NCBI GenBank assembly: GCA_947044405.1
Contig: CAMRHE010000354.1
Span: 1,795,001 to 1,859,000, forward strand
Reading direction: 5' to 3'
From: Leptodactylus fallax
Lineage: Eukaryota; Chordata; Amphibia; Anura; Leptodactylidae
DNA length: 64,000 nucleotides
Positions 58,654-64,000 of this stretch are shown piece by piece. The translations under genes and the position numbers were made by a program. The first letter of the stretch is position 1, and each line of letters opens with the position of its first letter. Below the pieces are notes generated by a model. That model ran no database searches. It was not told the origin of the DNA and saw nothing but the letters and a program-made list of their open reading frames with translations.

Positions 58654-59311
58654 TGTAACGTCTCTGCCGTTTCGGGTCTCGGCGCCACCCTCCGCTCGCA
58701 CGCTGTGGCGAAGGAGGCTTGTTCAGTTTGATTCTTTGTGTAAGTTTCTTGCTGCTCAGTCTGAACATGGTCCTAGTCAGTGTAATTGATTTCCGGCCCC
58801 ACCCGTGTCTGAACATTTCTCTCTGGACTGCATAGAGTTAATCTCTTCCTGGTCTGTGTGATTGACAGCCTGTGTACCTATCAGGTCTGGGGGCTGGTCC
58901 CAGACTTTCTATATACAGGATATCATTTCTCAACAGGTTGCCGGTTATTACACTTGTGTTTTGCCTGCTCTCTTTCTATACTCCTTTATACTTTGTTACT
59001 TGATTCTCTGACCCTTTGGCTTGCCCCTGACTATTCTCTTGGATTTTGATTTTGTACTGCTTTGCTCGTTTGTTATTGACCCCTTGGCTTGCTCACTCTG
59101 CTTCTGTGTTGTTTTGTCTTGTCCTGTTCTGTGTGTCACTTACCCAGTGTAGGGTTTGTCTTCTGGTTGTCCTTTTACCGTTTAGTGTAACTGAGGCAAT
59201 AGGAAGGGACAGTGGCTGGGGTGAGATTAGGGCTCACTTGTCTCTGTCCTTCCTCCCAGACCGCTGCAGTAGTGTCAGGGTTGCTATGTTTGGCAAGATC
59301 CTTACACACAG
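58649..59311 (+). mobile_element. Solo LTR inserted in minisatellite, 5-bp TSD
   Basis: The segment 58654-59306 begins TGTAACGTCTCTGCC and ends GATCCTTACA. It is flanked by CACAG on both sides (58649-58653 and 59307-59311), which is part of the minisatellite unit. A TATATACAGG motif lies at about 58911. TG...CA ends with inverted TGTAA/TTACA and no coding part indicate a solo LTR, probably Gypsy-like. Confidence 0.82.
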
Positions 59312-60498
59312 CCTTGGAGATTACTACAATGAGGCACAGTTTATTTGTGGTTACTACAATAAGGCACAGCTTCTTGGTGGTGCCTACCAATGAGGCACAG
59401 TTTATTTGTTGTTACTACAATGGCACATCTCTTGGTGGTTTCTACAATAAGGCACAATTTCAGTGTGAGACAGTCTTTTGGAAGTTACTACAATGAGACA
59501 CAGTTTCTTTATGGTTACTACAATGAGGCACGATATCTTAGTGGTTCTTACAATAAGGCACTACTTCTTGGAGGTTTCTGGAATGTGGCACAGTTTCTTG
59601 GTGGGTACTACAATGCGGCACAGTTTCTTGGTGGATACTACAATGAGGCACAGTTTCTTGGTGGGTACTACAAGGCAGCACAGTTTCTTGGTGGGTACTA
59701 CAATGCGGCACAGTTTCTTGGTGGATACTACAATGCGGCACAGTTTCTTGGTGGGTACTACAATGCGGCACAGTTTCTTGGTGGATACTACAATGAGGCA
59801 CAGTTTCTTGGTGGGTACTACAATGCGGCACAGTTTCTTGGTGGGTACTACAATGCGGCACAGTTTCTTGGTGGGTACTACAATGAGGCACAGTTTCTTG
59901 GTGGGTACTACAATGCGGCACAGTTTCTTGGTGGGTACTACAATGCGGCACAGTTTCTTGGTGGATACTACAATGAGGCACAGTTTCTTGGTGGGTACTA
60001 CAAGGCGGCACAGTTTCTTGGTGGGTACTACAATGCGGCACAGTTTCTTGGTGGATACTACAATGCGGCACAGTTTCTTGGTGGATACTACAATTAGGCA
60101 CAATATCTTAGTGGTTCTTACAATAAGGCACTACTTCTTGGAGGTTTCTGGAATGCGGCACAGTTTCTTGGTGGGTACTACAATGAGGCACAGTTTCTTG
60201 GTGGATACTACAATGAGGCACAGTTTCTTGGTGGGTACTACAATGCGGCACAGTTTCTTGGTGGGTACTACAATGCGGCACAGTTTCTTGGTGGGTACTA
60301 CAATGCGGCACAGTTTCTTGGTGGGTACTACAATGAGGCACAGTTTCTTGGTGGGTACTACAATGCGGCACAGTTTCTTGGTGGGTACTACAATGCGGCA
60401 CAGTTTCTTGGTGGGTACTACAATGAGGCACAGTTTCTTGGTGGGTACTACAATGAGGCACAGTTTCTTGGTGGGTACTACAATGAGGCACAGTTTCT
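59312..60498. repeat. 30-bp minisatellite, main array
   Basis: About 39 units containing TACTACAATGAGGCACAG plus TTTCTTGGTGG. Because the period is a multiple of 3 and stop-free, frames of 340 and 235 residues on + and up to 187 on minus stay open and encode 10-residue repeats. Variant units (CAATATCTTAGTGG, CACTACTTCTTGGAGG, TTTCTGGAATG) occur at 59521-59590 and again at 60091-60160, an offset of exactly 570 bp or 19 units. I regard it as satellite DNA. Confidence 0.95.
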
Positions 60499-61364
60499 AG
60501 CCAGTTATTCTAGCACCGGACTGCAGATGAAGAGGTAGCGTCACTTGACGGTGGCTACCGCCTTGTCTTGCTGTATACTATCCTTTTCTCTTTATGTCTT
60601 TTATGTAGCTTGTAGCTAGATTCCCCTGATGACATGTACCTATCCTACATAGAAATGCGTAGGGATCGCTTTCAGCCTTTGCTACATTCAAAGGGACAGA
60701 GTTATTTATTCTCTAGCCGGGATATATGGTCTCTGTGAAAGAACTGGCTATGGTATATGGTTTATCCTAAGCTTGTATCCGCTATACTACAGCCACCACC
60801 ATAAATATTACACTGGGCAGGGTTTTTTGTACTCAGCTCTACAGGGATGCAGATAATCTATCCCTAAAACCTTAAATGGTATACTGCCTGAGCGTCAGAC
60901 TACTCATTAGTATTCTTCCTTTGGGAACATATAGGTCTGAATACACATTACTAATGAGATAGGACAGATCACATGTGTATTTTTAAGGTTGAGGCTATAG
61001 TGTTTCTATATGTGCGCACTCAGTCATTACCCTACAATACTCCTTATCCCTTGGCTGGTAGCACTTGACTATTAACCTTGGGTCATGTCGAACCGAAAGA
61101 ATAATATGGGAAGGTGATTTTGTGGATGGGTTTTTGGAAGAAGTTAGTGGCTATTAACAGTAGCTCTTCTTTACTAAGTGCAGTCAGCACTTCATTTACA
61201 TTACATTACTCACTGAGTCAATTTTATATATATATATATATATATATACATATATCTTATATTGTTATTAATAAAAGCTATGTTTTAGGTGTTCTTTATT
61301 CACTTTCTTTTGACAATATACTACTTATGTGAACATCAATCTATACATCCTTTATATTCTTTGT
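60499..61364. other. Unassigned segment between minisatellite blocks
   Basis: An 866-bp segment with a hammerhead-like motif at 60619-60667 and a (TA)n run at about 61224-61250. It may be an insertion, possibly Penelope-like, into the 30-bp array, but no duplication could be identified at its edges. No protein-coding part seen. Confidence 0.4.
60619..60667 (+). ncRNA. Hammerhead ribozyme-like motif
   Basis: In order: GATTCCC (stem I), CTGATGA (60626-60632, exact core), ATGTA-loop-TACAT (stem II, 60634-60650), GAAA (60652-60655), a minimal stem III TGCG, TA, and GGGATC (stem I partner, with one bulged T). The site after GTA (60661) fits the NUH cleavage rule. The weak points are a C-A mismatch at the base of stem II and a one- or two-pair stem III. 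Such minimal hammerheads are known in the terminal repeats of Penelope-like elements. Activity is unproven. Confidence 0.5.
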
Positions 61365-61560
61365 TTTGGTTCCTACAAGAAGGCACAACTTCTTGGTGGT
61401 TACTACAATGAGGCACACTTTACTTGTTATTACTACAATAAGGCACAATCTCTTGGTGATTTCTACAATGAGGCAGAGTTTGTTGATGGTTCCTACAATA
61501 AGGCACATTTTCCTGGTGGTTACTACAATGAAGCACAGTTTATTTGGGGTTACTCAGGGG
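61365..61560. repeat. Right, diverged block of 30-bp minisatellite
   Basis: Six diverged units (CTACAAGAAGGCACAACTTC, CTACAATGAGGCACACTTTA and so on) in the same orientation as the main array. Confidence 0.85.
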
Positions 61561-62340
61561 GAGGCTAAGACTAATGATGACAAATGTGTTATAGTGATGG
61601 CAGCTTGACTAAAGGCCCTTTGCCGTATCTCATGGGGTATTGCTCGCCCGCCTGCAGTGGGTTAGTCACTCAGATGTGGCAGTAATATGCTGCTCAGTTA
61701 CAATTTTATAAGTTTCTTGCAGTGTTCACTACTGGTCTCAGATCTACACTTACTGCAGCTGCACAGCCAACTCTCTTCAGGCTCATTTTCCTTAGCAGTT
61801 TACACTCTGCTTGCCCCACACTTGCACTCGGGACCATAACATCACCACTCGGGGACTCCACTCTGTATAGGGGTCTTCCTGCCATGTGGCTTAGCCATAC
61901 GCTGCCTCTGCTATTACAGTAATAGCAAGTCATCAGCATCACCAGTATATATATATATATATATATACACACAGTGAAAGGGAAATTCAGAATGGCATAT
62001 AGCATAATAAACATAAGTATATAATTAATAATTTACATGGAAAATAATGTCAAACCAATTTACCCCTCAGATACACCCTTGCAATTGAGCCCATAGCCTA
62101 ATAATGAACTTGCCATCATATAACAGCATATTAGTTTGAAAATTTCCATAGCTACAGTTATCGAAATGATCTCCAATAATGTTATCCCCTGTGTGGCCGG
62201 GATTAGTAATGTCCTTACACGCCCACTAGTAGATGATATTATCTGTATAGTGACTAATGATCCCAGAGGATGGCTGGAGACACAGATGTTACCAGAATAT
62301 GTTTCAGGGTATTATATTGAAGAGCCATTATATTTGTTAT
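61561..62340. other. Unannotated stretch with (AT)n
   Basis: An (AT)n run lies at about 61946-61968. No gene recognised. Confidence 0.45.
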
Positions 62341-62342
62341 TT

Positions 62343-63432
62343 CAATATGATCTGATCCTATATTATACTCCAGAGCTGCACTCACTATTCTGCTGGTGCA
62401 GTCACTGTGTACATACATTACATTACTTATCCTGTACTGATCCTGAGTTACATTCTGTATTATACTCCAGAGCTGCACTCACTATTCTGCTGGTGCAATC
62501 ACTGTGTACATACATTACATTACTTATCCTGTACTGATCCTGAGTTACATCCTGTATTATACTCCAGAGCTGCTCTCACTATTCTGCTGGTGCAGTCATT
62601 GTGTACATACATTACATTACTTATCCTGTACTGATCCTGAGTTACATCCTGTATTATACTCAAGAGCTGCACTCACTATTCTGCATTGTGGGTATAGCTC
62701 TGGAGTATAATACAGGATGTAACTCAGGATCAGTACAGGATAAGTAATGTAATGTACGTACACAGTGACTGCACCAGCAGAATAGTGAGTGCAGCTCTGG
62801 GGTATAATACAGGATGTAACTCAGGATCAGTACAGGATAAGTAATGTAATGTATGTACACAGTTACTATACCAGCAGAATAGTGAGTGCAGCTCTGGAGT
62901 ATAATACAGGATGTAACTCAGGATCAGTACAGGATAAGTAATGTAATGTATGTACGCAGTGACTGCACCAGCAGAATAGTGAGTGCAGCTCCGGAGTATA
63001 ATACAGGATGTAACTCAGGATCAGTACAGGATAAGTAATGTAATGTATGTACGCAGTGACTGCACCAGCAGAATAGTGAGTGCAGCTCCGGAGTATAATA
63101 CAGGATGTAACTCAGGATCAGTACAGGATAAGTAATGTAATGTATGTACACAGTGACTGCACCAGCAGAATAGTGAGTGCAGCTCTGGAGTATAATACAG
63201 GATGTAACTCAGGATCAGTACAGGATAAGTAATGTAATGTATGTACACAGTGACTGCACCAGCAGAATAGTGAGTGCAGCTCTGGAGTATAATACAGGAT
63301 GTAACTCAGGATCAGCACAGGATAAGTAATGTAATGTATGCACAGAGTGACTGCACCAGCAGAATAGTGAGTGCAGCTCTGGAGTATAATACAGGATGTA
63401 ACTCAGGATCAGTACAGGATAAATCATGTAAT
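62343..63432. repeat. 97-bp tandem array, head-to-head inversion
   Basis: The unit contains CAGAGCTGCACTCACTATTC, TGCTGGTGCAGTCACTG and ATCCTGAGTTACATCC. Between 62343 and 62684 about 3.5 units run forward. From 62695 to 63432 about 7.6 units run in reverse. The junction is a few bases (GCATTGTGGGTATAGC). The period is 97 bp (starts at 62924, 63021, 63118 and 63215). Repeated frames of about 75 residues are by-products. Confidence 0.95.
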
Positions 63433-64000
63433 GCCATGTATTTATGCAACTTTTTTGTAGATCCTTTGGTAAACTGTTGTTGCAAAAGTTGTTTGAAGGT
63501 AGACACATATTGTAGGTTTAAAATATATTTGCATATATTGGCCCCATATTCTGTTCAATGATAGTGGAATGAGGTGCTCATGTGACTGCTTTGGTGTTTC
63601 TGGAGAAAAGGGCTTCCAGGTAAGTAGGTTTAATCCATTTTCTGAGGTTTGGGAACTTGCATAGCAATGTTAACAACCAAGGAGAAGGTAAATTGGCCCA
63701 AGGATTATGAAAGGTGGTGCCCATGTGGCTGCCATGTGGGCCCTGTCCTTGTGGGCTCAATCTAACATTCCTTCTCCCATTACTACCACATTGGCAACCA
63801 AGGCAATGGAGAATTGATGCAGGATAGTAAATGGTGGTGGGCAGTGACAAACCAGCAGAAGGGAGAAATATGGTGGCATGAAGCAGATACCTCTCTCCTG
63901 TTTGCCCACCTTTGCCCCTAGAGTGGACATTGGGTCAAGTTCTGCCATGCCCCTTTCCCTTAAAAGTGATGCCAATTTCTTTAAATCAGCATTTCCTTAC
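63433..64000. other. Unannotated stretch at window end
   Basis: No supported gene or repeat. The 90-residue minus frame at 63578-63850 has no domain. Confidence 0.45.

Noticed and set aside
59478..60500. 340-residue open frame with decapeptide repeats
   Set aside because: It lies wholly inside a 30-bp satellite. Every frame without a stop in one unit stays open, and two other frames (one on each strand) are equally long. No initiation or splice context.

Overview
The window looks like repeat-dense, gene-poor vertebrate nuclear DNA, most probably from an anuran amphibian. This rests on the mixture seen: several Tc1/mariner elements, hAT- and piggyBac-type non-autonomous elements, a tRNA-derived V-type SINE, Gypsy-like LTR elements, and hammerhead-like motifs of the kind known from Penelope-type retroelements. 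There is no prokaryotic gene organisation. The species cannot be named from the sequence alone. Family names are from recall and were not checked by search.

The only host coding sequence I can support is one exon at 33393-33622 (+). It is bounded by a polypyrimidine tract plus AG and by a GTAAGG donor, and it encodes the long-isoform N-terminal segment of a PDE4 cAMP phosphodiesterase. The paralog is unresolved. PDE4 genes have very long introns, so most or all of the 64 kb is probably intronic on the + strand.

Layout. 2.2-3.5 kb: hAT element with an 8-bp target duplication (TSD) and an internal minisatellite. 5.5 kb: small hAT MITE. 5.8-6.75 kb: solo LTR. 7.28-8.87 kb: complete but frameshifted Tc1 element. 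11.2 kb: V-SINE. 15.3-15.9 kb: decayed Tc1-like transposase. 16.8-18.6 kb: a second Tc1 element split by a 1-kb palindromic insertion. 19.5-20.5, 22.2, 23.05-24.24 and 25.3-26.3 kb: four unrelated tandem arrays. 26.55-32.07 kb: LTR retrotransposon on the minus strand with gag but almost no pol, whose 5' LTR carries a nested solo LTR. 32.5-38.5 kb: TTAA-flanked MITEs, the PDE4 exon and another solo LTR. 39.7 kb: hairpin repeat. 40.7-41.5 kb: 230-bp tandem triplication. 42.4 kb: U2 snRNA-like fragment. 44-48 kb: MITEs and a (CTTT)n run. 50.05-51.05 kb: second hAT copy with perfect hairpins. 51.5-57.7 kb: a 6.2-kb minisatellite with about 1.1-kb higher-order duplication. 58.6-61.6 kb: a 30-bp minisatellite interrupted by a solo LTR and by a segment carrying a hammerhead-like motif. 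62.3-63.4 kb: a 97-bp array arranged head to head.

The long reading frames over the tandem arrays arise from stop-free repeat units, not genes. No CRISPR array, complete RNA gene or intact autonomous transposon was found. The most interesting points are the PDE4 exon, the hammerhead-like motif at 60.6 kb, the palindromic insertion with a 16-bp target duplication, the gag-only LTR element whose frame continues past two stops, and the higher-order structure of the minisatellites.
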